From the NCBI GenBank assembly GCA_031273645.1, contig JAISRM010000074.1, positions 1 through 23,098 on the forward strand: DNA of 23,098 nt, read 5' to 3'. Shown here piece after piece: positions 14,069-21,126 of the stretch; position 1 is the first letter of the stretch, and every line of letters begins with the position of its first letter. The stretch comes from Endomicrobium sp. GTDB taxonomy: Bacteria; Elusimicrobiota; Endomicrobiia; Endomicrobiales; Endomicrobiaceae. Under the pieces are notes generated by a model. The model was not told where the DNA came from. It made no database searches and saw only the letters and a program-made list of their open reading frames with translations. The position numbers were made by a program, and so were the translations under genes.

Positions 14069-15856
14069 ATGGATACAAAATACAGCGTGATAGTTATAGG
14101 CGCCGGACATGCAGGCTGCGAAGCGGCTCTTGCGTGCGCAAGAATGGGATTGAAGACTCTTGTAATAACGTTAAACATCGACTCAATAGCAAGAATGCCG
14201 TGCAATCCCGCAGTGGGAGGAATTGCAAAAGGACAGATGGTGCGCGAAATAGACGCAATGGGCGGCGAAATGGCGTGGAATACCGATCATGCCGGGTTGC
14301 AGTTTAAAATATTAAACAGTTCAAGAGGGCCGGCGGTGTGGTCGCCAAGAGCGCAGTGCGATAAACAGCTTTATTCAATTTTAATGGCGAAAACTCTTGA
14401 AAACACGCAAAATCTTGATATTTTACAATCGGAAGCGACGGCTCTTATAGTAAAAAACGGAAAAGTCTGCGGAGTTAAAATTCTTACCGGCGAAACAATT
14501 GAAACAGACGCCGCCGTCGTGACTACCGGAACTTTTTTAAGAGGCACCATACATCTTGGCAAATTCTTTTTTAACGGCGGAAGGTTTAACGAAAGAGAAG
14601 CTGCCCACCTTTCAAAATCATTAATTGAAGACTGCGGCATTAAATTGGGAAGATTTAAGACGACGACAACTCCAAGAATCAATTCAAATTCCATAGACTA
14701 TTCAAAAATGACCGTACAGCCGGGCGATGAAAACCCGAGACCTTTTTCACATTTTACGGAAGTTGAGCCTTGGAGAAAAAATCTCAAACAGCTGCCCTGC
14801 TGGCTTACTTACACTAATCCTCAAACCCATAAAATAGTCGGCGACAATCTCGCATTGTCTTCGATACCTATAAGCAGCGGAGAAAGCAAAAGTCCCAGAT
14901 ACTGTCCGGCAATCGAAGAAAAAATTGAAAGATACCCCGAAAAAACAAGTCATCACATTTTTGTCGAACCCGAAGGTTACAACACTAACGAAATTTACCT
15001 CAACGGTCTTTATACCGGACTTCCGTTTGATTTGCAGCAGCAAATGATAAATTCAATAGCCGGACTTGAAAAAGCAAAAGTAATAAGATACGCTTACGCC
15101 ATAGAATACGACTATTCAAGCCCTTTGCAAATTACAAAAGCGCTTGCGACAAAAAATGTTCCCAACTTATTTTTAGGCGGGCAGATTAACGGAACGACCG
15201 GTTATGAAGAAGCCGCGTCGCAAGGCTTTATCGCAGGCGTAAACGCCGGGCTCTACGTTAAAGGACAAGATCCTCTTATACTTGCAAGAAACGAATCTTA
15301 TATAGGGATTCTTATCGACGACATCACTACAAAGGGCATGGACGAACCTTACAGAATGTTTACCTCAAGGGCAGAATACAGGCTTTCGATAAGAAACGAC
15401 AACGCGGATTTGCGTTTAATGGACACGGGCAGAGCAATCGGTTTAATTTCCGACGCAGCTTATAAAAAATTTGAATTATACAGACAAGCCGTAACGGATA
15501 TTTACGAGGCAAACACAGACAGTCTTCCTACGGATTTGCAATTAACGCCGTGGTCTATTGAAAAAGCAAAAGAAGAAGTTTACATACATAAAAAATACGA
15601 AGGCTATATAGAAATTCAGGATAAAATAGCCCATAAAGTAAAGAAAAACCAAGACAGAAAAATTCCCGACGATTTTGACTACGACAAACTTGAATCTCTT
15701 TCGGCGGAAACAAAATCGAGGCTCAGCCAAGTGCGTCCGCAAACTATAGGACAGGCTTCAAGAATACACGCCATAAAACCGTCGGACATCGCAATTTTGA
15801 CCGTATATCTTGAAAAACAAAGGAAAGAGAAAAAAAATGCAAAGCAGACAAACTAA
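14069..15856 (+). CDS. mnmG: tRNA uridine-5-carboxymethylaminomethyl modification enzyme MnmG
   Basis: FAD protein that, with MnmE, modifies U34 of tRNAs reading split codon boxes. 595 residues, somewhat shorter than the ~625 typical. The N-terminal FAD site is VIVIGAGHAGCEAA (7-20), followed by CNPAVGGIAKGQMVREIDAMGG, NTDHAGLQFK and SSRGPAV, all strongly conserved. The C-terminal helical domain includes KYEGYIEIQ and QVRPQTIGQASRI, needed for MnmE contact. It has its own promoter and a strong ribosome binding site. The 3' end overlaps the next gene by 20 bases. MnmE is not in the window. Confidence 0.97.
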   Translation: MDTKYSVIVIGAGHAGCEAALACARMGLKTLVITLNIDSIARMPCNPAVGGIAKGQMVREIDAMGGEMAWNTDHAGLQFKILNSSRGPAVWSPRAQCDKQLYSILMAKTLENTQNLDILQSEATALIVKNGKVCGVKILTGETIETDAAVVTTGTFLRGTIHLGKFFFNGGRFNEREAAHLSKSLIEDCGIKLGRFKTTTTPRINSNSIDYSKMTVQPGDENPRPFSHFTEVEPWRKNLKQLPCWLTYTNPQTHKIVGDNLALSSIPISSGESKSPRYCPAIEEKIERYPEKTSHHIFVEPEGYNTNEIYLNGLYTGLPFDLQQQMINSIAGLEKAKVIRYAYAIEYDYSSPLQITKALATKNVPNLFLGGQINGTTGYEEAASQGFIAGVNAGLYVKGQDPLILARNESYIGILIDDITTKGMDEPYRMFTSRAEYRLSIRNDNADLRLMDTGRAIGLISDAAYKKFELYRQAVTDIYEANTDSLPTDLQLTPWSIEKAKEEVYIHKKYEGYIEIQDKIAHKVKKNQDRKIPDDFDYDKLESLSAETKSRLSQVRPQTIGQASRIHAIKPSDIAILTVYLEKQRKEKKNAKQTN

Positions 15857-16628
15857 CATATATTTTTTTTCAGGCACGGGAAATACGTATCTTGCCGCGC
15901 AAAAAATAAAACGCGTTTTTGAAGAAAATGAAAACGAAGTAAATCTTATAAGGATTGAAAAAAGCCAACCGCAGTCCGTTGACTTATCTAATACCGTCGG
16001 CATAGCTTTCACCGTCGCATGCTGGAACGCTTATCCTTTCGTAAGAGAATTTATACAAAACATGCCGCAGGCTTTTGGAACCGAAGCCTTTGTTTTTTGC
16101 ACTATGGGCAACAATTCTCTTAAGGCCGCCGCAAACGTCGGAAGCATTTTAAAAGATAAAGGCTACAAAGTCACTGCGACTAAAGGTTTTATAATGCCGA
16201 ACAATTTTTTAGGAATTCAAGGCGAGCAAAGAAATAAAAAGACCACAGAATTTACTTACGCTAAAATAGAACGTTTTGCCCGCGATATTCTAAACGAAAC
16301 GTCAAAACCGGAAAACACTAATTTTATTTTAAAATTTTTCTTTGCAATCTCTGCTTTTGTTACAAATTTATGGAAAACGGCTCTTTTTCAAAAAATACTG
16401 AACTTAAAAATTACAAAAGATTTGTGCGTAAAATGCGGATTTTGCGCTCAAATTTGCCCGACGCAAAACATTGAAATGCGCGGGTATCCGTTTTTTAAAG
16501 GCAAATGCCAGATATGTTTAAGATGTTCGTCTTATTGTCCTCAAAAAGCCATAAGTTCTTTGGCGGTAATAGGCGGCAAAACTTACAAGGCTTTAGATTT
16601 GGAGACCGCAAAAAATGTTTTCATTTGA
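15837..16628 (+). CDS. EFR1-type flavodoxin-ferredoxin protein
   Basis: Predicted cytoplasmic electron carrier with an FMN domain and two [4Fe-4S] clusters; partners unknown. 263 residues from the ATG at 15837, chosen because AAGGAAAGAG lies just upstream; an earlier ATG at 15810 would bury that site. Residues 7-21 (NIYFFSGTGNTYLAA) form the flavodoxin phosphate-binding loop. Two ferredoxin motifs follow near the C-terminus: Cys197, 200, 203, 207 and Cys224, 227, 230, 234, both C-x2-C-x2-C-x3-C followed by proline. The region between (about 165-185) is rather hydrophobic and may touch the membrane. It overlaps mnmG by 20 bases and the SemiSWEET gene by 14. Confidence 0.88.
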   Translation: MQSRQTNIYFFSGTGNTYLAAQKIKRVFEENENEVNLIRIEKSQPQSVDLSNTVGIAFTVACWNAYPFVREFIQNMPQAFGTEAFVFCTMGNNSLKAAANVGSILKDKGYKVTATKGFIMPNNFLGIQGEQRNKKTTEFTYAKIERFARDILNETSKPENTNFILKFFFAISAFVTNLWKTALFQKILNLKITKDLCVKCGFCAQICPTQNIEMRGYPFFKGKCQICLRCSSYCPQKAISSLAVIGGKTYKALDLETAKNVFI

Positions 16629-16899
16629 ATTACTCGGCTTTTTTGCCGGCGCGCTTACGACAAGCGCGTTTATCCCCCAAGTTTATAAAACATGGAAAAC
16701 AAAATCCGCAAAAGACGTGTCTATGCCGATGTTTTTGATCTTTGCCGCAGGAACGGCGGCTTGGATAATTTACGGATTCGTATTTTGGAAACCGCCGATA
16801 TTTGTAAGCAATTTGATTATTCTTATGCTTGCCGCATGGCAAATAATTTTAAAAATAAAATATGACAGAGCACAAGCTCTAAATAAAAAAGGAGAGTAA
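16615..16899 (+). CDS. SemiSWEET (MtN3/PQ-loop) transporter
   Basis: Three-helix half-transporter that works as a homodimer, known in other bacteria to move small sugars. 94 residues. The PQ motif is at Pro21-Gln22 (FIPQVYKTWKTKSAKDVS); Trp50 and Asn66 match the tryptophan-asparagine pair that faces the substrate in SemiSWEETs. The substrate cannot be told from sequence. It begins inside the last codons of the EFR1 gene (14-base overlap), so the two are probably translated together. Confidence 0.9.
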   Translation: MFSFELLGFFAGALTTSAFIPQVYKTWKTKSAKDVSMPMFLIFAAGTAAWIIYGFVFWKPPIFVSNLIILMLAAWQIILKIKYDRAQALNKKGE

Positions 16900-16902
16900 A
16901 AA

Positions 16903-17601
16903 ATGAAAAAGTTTACATCATTGTTAAGCGCGGCCGTTTTTACATTCGCGTTATTTACGCCAAGTTTTGCCCAAGAAGAACAGCCGTCTGCAGCAACCGA
17001 AGAAACTTCGGTCGAAGCGGCAAGCGACGCTTCCCAAAACGACGAAACCGCCGCGGCGGCAGAAACAATCCGCAAGGCAATTGAAGCTGAAGAAGCCGAA
17101 AAAATCGCAATTGCAAAACAAAAAGAAGAAGATGCAGCGCAAAGCAAAGAACAGATAGCCGCGCAAAAAGCCGCCGTAAAAGAAGCAAAAAAGAAATCCA
17201 ACTCTATAAAAGCGGAAGTTAAAGAAATGAAGGATCAGGCAAAATACGAAAAGAAAAAAGCCGACGCTCAGGCAAAAGACATAAAAGACAAAGCAAAAAG
17301 TAAAGAAGGCATAGTAATTGAAAGAAGCAAAACGTTAAAAGAAAAAGCAAAAGCCGAAAAAGCAAATTACGAAACTGAAGCCAGAAATCTTGACGCGCAG
17401 GCAAAAGCTATAAGAAACAAGGCAAGACTTCAGTTTAACAATGACACCAACGAAATAAAAACGATACTTAGAGAAGCAAAAATAGAAAGAGAATCTGAAT
17501 ACAAAAAAGCCGACGATATTGTAAAGGCTGCGGCGGCAAAACAGGAAGAAACAAACAAACAGGCAGATCTTCTTTTAAAAAGTCTCGAACAGGCGCAATA
17601 A
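16903..17601 (+). CDS. Secreted coiled-coil protein, function unknown
   Basis: 232 residues. A standard signal peptide (MKKFTSLLSAAVFTFALF) with a likely cut after SFA (residue 23) sends it to the periplasm. The mature part is almost entirely Ala, Lys, Glu and Gln with heptad-like spacing and no Trp or Cys that I can see, so a long coiled-coil or extended helix is expected. I do not recognise a family; low-complexity proteins like this give misleading matches. Ribosome binding site GGAGAG stands just before the ATG, three bases after the SemiSWEET stop. It is the last gene before a very strong hairpin. Confidence 0.75.
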   Translation: MKKFTSLLSAAVFTFALFTPSFAQEEQPSAATEETSVEAASDASQNDETAAAAETIRKAIEAEEAEKIAIAKQKEEDAAQSKEQIAAQKAAVKEAKKKSNSIKAEVKEMKDQAKYEKKKADAQAKDIKDKAKSKEGIVIERSKTLKEKAKAEKANYETEARNLDAQAKAIRNKARLQFNNDTNEIKTILREAKIERESEYKKADDIVKAAAAKQEETNKQADLLLKSLEQAQ

Positions 17602-17628
17602 TATAAACCTCTAAGGACAATAAACGCT

Positions 17629-17666
17629 TGACGCGCGCCAAAGGCAAAAACCTTTGGCGCGCGTCA
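17629..17666. terminator. 16-bp perfect hairpin between the coiled-coil gene and rsmG
   Basis: TGACGCGCGCCAAAGG and its exact reverse complement flank a six-base loop CAAAAA. It is by far the most stable hairpin in the window. The run after it (ATAATTGAATTATT) is AT-rich but has no T tract on either strand, so it is not a textbook intrinsic terminator. It ends 13 bases before the rsmG ATG. Confidence 0.7.
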
Positions 17667-17679
17667 TAATTGAATTATT

Positions 17680-18489
17680 ATGAAAAACGAATCATTCGAC
17701 GGGTTTTATAATTATGTCAGACAAAATATAATTTCAGATTTTTCACGGCAAAGTCTTGAAAAATTTAAAATTTATTTTAACGAGCTTATAGAATGGAACG
17801 CAATGTTCAATCTTATTTCATACAAAAACGAAACCGACATTTTATACAGACACTTCTGCGACAGTTTATATGCCGCAAAAGCAATACTCCAAAATGCAAT
17901 TAACGGCGATAAAAAACCGCAAGACCCAAATCAAATTAAACCCTGCAAACCGCAGACCGTTGCGCGCCCGCCGATATTAAAAATAGCCGATTTAGGAACA
18001 GGTTCGGGAATGCCGGGAATACCGGTAAAAATAGTTATGCCCGAAATCAAACTTACTCTTGTTGAGTCAATAACAAAAAAATGCAAATTTCTTGAAAACT
18101 CAAATCAAAAACTTAAATTTGATATTGAGATACTTAATGTCAGAGCCGAAGAGTCAGGTCAAAACGAAAAATACCGCGCAAAATACGACATTGTTCTTTC
18201 AAGAGCGGTCAGCAAATTTTCGCCAAATCTTGAAATTTCAATACCGCTGTTAAAAAAAGGCGGTTATTTCATTGTACATAAAACAAAAAATTCGGCTCAA
18301 AGCATAGAGGAAGGATTGCCGTCTGTAGAAAACGCTTTAAAGCACCTTGGAGGAAAGCTTGTTGAAACTATTGACTATAAACTGCCGGACAACGATATAG
18401 ATTATCAAATCCTCGTCTTTGAAAAATACAAAGACACCCCCGCGCAATTCCCCAGAAAAACCGGAATACCCGAAAAGAAACCTTTATAA
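17680..18489 (+). CDS. rsmG: 16S rRNA (guanine-527-N7) methyltransferase RsmG
   Basis: Methylates G527 of 16S rRNA using SAM. 269 residues, longer than the usual 205-240. The family pattern is clear: LIEWNAMFNLIS (36-47), HFCDSL (58-63), the SAM loop IADLGTGSGMPGIP (102-115), LVESITKKCKFL, and VLSRAV. The extra length comes from a Pro/Lys/Gln-rich insertion (about residues 73-97, bases 17896-17970) between HFCDSLYAAKAIL and the SAM loop, plus a short Pro-rich tail. The ATG has no ribosome binding site; translation may need a short-leader mRNA or opening of the upstream hairpin. mnmG and rsmG are adjacent (gidAB) in many bacteria; here three genes lie between. Confidence 0.92.
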   Translation: MKNESFDGFYNYVRQNIISDFSRQSLEKFKIYFNELIEWNAMFNLISYKNETDILYRHFCDSLYAAKAILQNAINGDKKPQDPNQIKPCKPQTVARPPILKIADLGTGSGMPGIPVKIVMPEIKLTLVESITKKCKFLENSNQKLKFDIEILNVRAEESGQNEKYRAKYDIVLSRAVSKFSPNLEISIPLLKKGGYFIVHKTKNSAQSIEEGLPSVENALKHLGGKLVETIDYKLPDNDIDYQILVFEKYKDTPAQFPRKTGIPEKKPL

Positions 18490-18522
18490 AAACAGACGCA
18501 GTCTGCAGACGCAGTCTGTTTT
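18487..18522. terminator. Bidirectional terminator built of two 13-bp repeat hairpins
   Basis: Two adjoining copies of CAGAC-GCA-GTCTG (18493-18505, 18506-18518) with A runs before and T runs after, so both strands read hairpin then TTTT. It sits between the convergent rsmG and HEPGH genes; the stop codon of the latter begins at 18523. Confidence 0.75.
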
Positions 18523-19126
18523 AAGATTCGTCTCTCATATTTATCGGTTCTTTAAAAAATTTGTAAATATGCGCTCCTAAAAGCCAAAAACCGACGCCTG
18601 CAGTAAAAGAGGAAAGTATGTAAAAGCCGTATCTCATATAGTATTCTTTGCCGACAGTATGAAACCATTTATGCATATAATCCCAATCGGTTATAGGTTC
18701 TGCAGCGTTGATTAATGTTATTTCATCGTCAAGAACCTGCGCTCCCGTATAATGACCTATAGATTTAAAAGACAAAGCCAGCAAAAGAAGGCATATATCT
18801 GATTGTATTACCCAGCCTTTGCGCTGAAAATATAAAAAACACCATAGAGGAACAATTATTTCCATAGCCGTTCCGCCGATAACCGTCATAAACATGTTGC
18901 CGCCAAAAAGAATGTTAAAAATTTTATGTCCCGGCTCATGTATAAATAAAGGAATATTTGCAAACAGCCAGCCTGCAAAAGTTTGAATTTTAAAAACGAT
19001 CGAACAATAAACCGCCAGCGCAATAATTGCAATAACCAAAACTCCGCTTATCCCAAAACGCGTAAAAAGCGCGCCTTTTGCATGAGGGTCAAAAAAATAA
19101 ATGATTTTATTTAAATAGTTTCGCAT
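18521..19126 (-). CDS. Membrane protein with HEPGH (HExxH-type) motif
   Basis: 201 residues from the ATG at 19126 (a TTG seven codons upstream is also possible; neither has a ribosome binding site). Four to five hydrophobic segments: about 25-45, 50-62, 85-105, 112-128 and 172-190. The motif HEPGH (residues 63-67) stands at the end of a membrane helix and is followed by FGGNMFMTVIGGT, a layout seen in uncharacterised bacterial membrane proteins with HEAGH and in M50-type intramembrane proteases. A third metal ligand is not obvious; acidic residues in GAQVLDDEITL are candidates. I infer a zinc-binding membrane protein, possibly a protease, but the Pro inside the motif and lack of the usual M50 second motif make catalysis uncertain. 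Confidence 0.65.
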   Translation of the reverse strand: MRNYLNKIIYFFDPHAKGALFTRFGISGVLVIAIIALAVYCSIVFKIQTFAGWLFANIPLFIHEPGHKIFNILFGGNMFMTVIGGTAMEIIVPLWCFLYFQRKGWVIQSDICLLLLALSFKSIGHYTGAQVLDDEITLINAAEPITDWDYMHKWFHTVGKEYYMRYGFYILSSFTAGVGFWLLGAHIYKFFKEPINMRDES

Positions 19127-19188
19127 ATTTATAATTGAATAATTCAAGCGCCGTCAGAAATAAAACTCCGCGCAGAAATTTCTGCAAT

Positions 19189-19210
19189 ATCAGCGCTTAG
19201 CTGATTTTTT
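19189..19210 (+). terminator. Terminator-like hairpin on the plus strand without a gene upstream
   Basis: ATCAGC, loop GCTTA, GCTGAT, then TTTTT. No plus-strand gene ends here; the neighbouring genes on both sides are on the minus strand. A perfect 14-bp palindrome GCAGAAATTTCTGC (19172-19185) lies just before it. Confidence 0.6.
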
Positions 19211-19218
19211 AAACTCGC

Positions 19219-19231
19219 CAGCCTTCGGCTG
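19219..19231. repeat. Mini-hairpin variant CAGCC-TTC-GGCTG
   Basis: Thirteen bases; on the minus strand it reads CAGCC-GAA-GGCTG, the same shape as the CAGAC-GAA-GTCTG family but with changed, still complementary arms. On the plus strand it is followed by TTTTAT. Confidence 0.65.
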
Positions 19232-19241
19232 TTTTATAAAA

Positions 19242-19320
19242 ACAGACGCAGTCTGAAAAGAAATAATGTTAGAGACTATATTTGTATTAAAAATGGATTC
19301 CCATTTTCATGGGAATGACA
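19242..19320. repeat. Dispersed composite repeat, copy 1
   Basis: Begins with the mini-hairpin CAGAC-GCA-GTCTG (19243-19255), continues AAAAGAAATAATGTTA, an AT-rich middle, and ends in ATGG, ATTCCC-N8-GGGAAT (19297-19316) and GACA. The first 60 bases or so recur at 21975-22037 with about six differences and one small gap. With copy 2 it defines an element of about 80 bp bounded by a hairpin at each end. Confidence 0.8.
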
Positions 19321-19332
19321 AACCCTGAAACA

Positions 19333-19501
19333 CAGACGAAGTCTGTGTTTCCGTAAAACAGGCGAAGCCTGCAGACGAAGTCTGTGTTTCCGTAAAACAG
19401 GCGAAGCCTGCAGACGAAGTCTGTGTTTCCGTAAAATAGGCGAAGCCTGCAGACGAAGTCTGTGTTTCCGTAAAATAGGCGAAGCCTGCAGACGAAGTCT
19501 G
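19333..19501. repeat. 39-bp tandem array of paired mini-hairpins
   Basis: Four full 39-bp units start at 19333, 19372, 19411 and 19450, followed by a 13-base partial unit (19489-19501). Each unit is CAGACGAAGTCTG, then the 13-base linker TGTTTCCGTAAAA, then CAGGCGAAGCCTG. Units differ only by one base: in units 3 and 4 the second hairpin starts TAGGC. The array ends one base before the rluD stop codon. On the minus strand the second hairpin reads CAGGC-TTC-GCCTG followed by TTTTA, a small terminator shape, so rluD is followed by several in series. No spacers differ, so this is not a CRISPR. Confidence 0.95.
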
Positions 19502-19502
19502 G

Positions 19503-20390
19503 TTAATTGACGTTAAATATTTCTTTCATATCTTGCGGCAGCGGAGCGCTAAACTCGACGGGTTTGGACGTTTTAGGATGAGTAAAAGTTACGCGGCAGG
19601 CGTGAAGCATTTGCCTTTTGTAACTTTTTGCGCCTATCGTTTCAGGGCCGCCGTACTGTTTGTCGCCGATCACCGGATGATTTATGTATTTCATATGGCT
19701 TCTTATCTGATGGGTTCTGCCTGTAATAATTCTTATTTCCAACAGAGTGTAGTCATCGTGTCTTGCGACTACTTTAAATTCCGTTATAGCCATTTTCTTT
19801 GCCGAAGGATTAACCGACATCAGCTTTCTGTTTTGCGCAGAACGTCCCAAAGGAGCTTCTATTCTTCCCCTGTTTTCCACTATTATGCCCTTAACTGCGG
19901 CATAATATATTTTCTTGACCGCTCTTTTTTGAAGCTGCTTTGAAATGCTGATTTTTGATTTTTCATTTTTTGCAAAAATTATAAGCCCCGAAGTGTCTTT
20001 ATCAAGCCTGTGAACAAGATAAGGATTGTAGCCGCCTTTTGCATGCCACATTAAAGCGTTTAACAAAGTTCCGTCGGGATGCCCGTAGGAAGGATGAACG
20101 ACAATGCCCGGCTGCTTATTTACTATTATAATGTCATCGTCTTCATATATAATATCTAATTTTATTTTTTCCGGTTTTAAACCTAAACTTTCTTCTTTTT
20201 CAAATTCAAACTCTATTTTGTCTCCGCGTTTTAATTTGCAGCTTGGCAAAACTGCTTTTTTGTTTACAAACGCTTTTCCTTTTTCAATAATTTTTTGAAA
20301 ATAGGAACGCGAATATTCTTTATAAACTTCCGCTAAAAAAGAGTCAAGCCTTTCTCTTTCAAATTTTTCATACGTTATCGTTTCGGGCAT
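19503..20390 (-). CDS. rluD: 23S rRNA pseudouridine synthase, RluD family
   Basis: Makes pseudouridine in large-subunit rRNA (RluD acts at helix 69). 295 residues from the ATG at 20390, chosen because AAGGCGG lies just upstream; an earlier in-frame start at 20429 lacks a site. S4 RNA-binding domain at about 12-60 (RLDSFLAEVYKEYSR), then the catalytic domain with HRLDKDTSGL (catalytic Asp130), GRTHQIRSH and PVIGDKQYGG. RluC/RluD/RluA substrates cannot be told apart with certainty. It overlaps the end of the second lgt gene by 23 bases and ends at the tandem repeat array. Confidence 0.93.
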   Translation of the reverse strand: MPETITYEKFERERLDSFLAEVYKEYSRSYFQKIIEKGKAFVNKKAVLPSCKLKRGDKIEFEFEKEESLGLKPEKIKLDIIYEDDDIIIVNKQPGIVVHPSYGHPDGTLLNALMWHAKGGYNPYLVHRLDKDTSGLIIFAKNEKSKISISKQLQKRAVKKIYYAAVKGIIVENRGRIEAPLGRSAQNRKLMSVNPSAKKMAITEFKVVARHDDYTLLEIRIITGRTHQIRSHMKYINHPVIGDKQYGGPETIGAKSYKRQMLHACRVTFTHPKTSKPVEFSAPLPQDMKEIFNVN

Positions 20391-21126
20391 TTTTATCCGC
20401 CTTATAAAATATAATTGCCGCAACGGCAAAAACTGCTATTGAAATATTTTGCGATACGGAAAGACCGAAATGATAAGCGCCTCTTTCGTCTCCTCTTAAA
20501 AACTCTATCGCAAACCTTATCAAAGAATATCCGCACAAAAACAAAGCCAAAGTTTTTCCGCGTCCGAAATTCTTTTTATTATAAAAATGTAAAAATAAAA
20601 AAAGGGCGAAAGCCCCTGCCATTTCGTAAATCTGCGTAGGATGAAGCGGGGCGCCTGCGCTAAATTTTAATCCCCATGGCAAAGAAGTTTCTTTCCCGTA
20701 ACAGCAGCCCGCAAAAAGACACCCCGTTCTTATAAAAAAAACATTTATCGCAAGGCATACGGCAAGCATGTCGCTAAACAAAACTACGGAAATCTTTCTT
20801 ATTTTCAAATAGATATAAACGCCGCAAACAGCGCCGATAAGACCGCCGTAATATACAAAACCGCCTTCCCATATCTTAAAAATACTCAGAGGATCTTGCA
20901 GGAAAATATCGGGTCTTTCTGCAAACAAAAAAGCGGCTTTTGCGCCAAACATAGCGCAAAAGAAAAGGCAGGCTAATATAAAATAGAGTTCTTTTTCGGT
21001 TACAAATTTCGTCTTATAGTTTTTTAAAAAGAACAGCGCGTATAAAAAAGCAAAATAAAAACCGCAAACCATAAAGAACGAATACGCGTCTAAACTTATA
21101 AATCCTAAATTTATTACCGGAAGCAT
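20368..21126 (-). CDS. Prolipoprotein diacylglyceryl transferase paralogue 2
   Basis: Lgt-family inner-membrane enzyme; the family attaches diacylglycerol to the lipobox cysteine of prelipoproteins. 252 residues, about seven membrane helices. Marks: WEGGFVYYGGLIG (87-98), RTGCLFAGCCYGKE (133-146, Arg133 at the place of the essential family arginine), HPTQIYE (162-168) and RFAIEFLRGDERG near the end. The stretch before Arg133 (INVFFIRTG) differs from the usual GHAxGRIG, which the neighbouring copy keeps, so this copy is the more divergent. It overlaps the first lgt gene by 13 bases. It may be a second active enzyme, one for special substrates, or a partner of the first. Confidence 0.88.
   Translation of the reverse strand: MLPVINLGFISLDAYSFFMVCGFYFAFLYALFFLKNYKTKFVTEKELYFILACLFFCAMFGAKAAFLFAERPDIFLQDPLSIFKIWEGGFVYYGGLIGAVCGVYIYLKIRKISVVLFSDMLAVCLAINVFFIRTGCLFAGCCYGKETSLPWGLKFSAGAPLHPTQIYEMAGAFALFLFLHFYNKKNFGRGKTLALFLCGYSLIRFAIEFLRGDERGAYHFGLSVSQNISIAVFAVAAIIFYKADKNARNDNV

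Noticed and set aside
14747..15043. Minus-strand frames within mnmG
   Set aside because: Complement of a strongly conserved gene; Phe/Cys-rich translations without domains.
16770..17201. 143-residue minus-strand frame
   Set aside because: It is the complement of the low-complexity coiled-coil gene and the SemiSWEET end; its Ala/Ser/Phe-rich translation is a by-product of Lys/Glu/Ala codons on the other strand.
19333..19501. CRISPR array
   Set aside because: The period is a constant 39 bp with no variable spacers; what would be spacers are identical. No cas genes are near.
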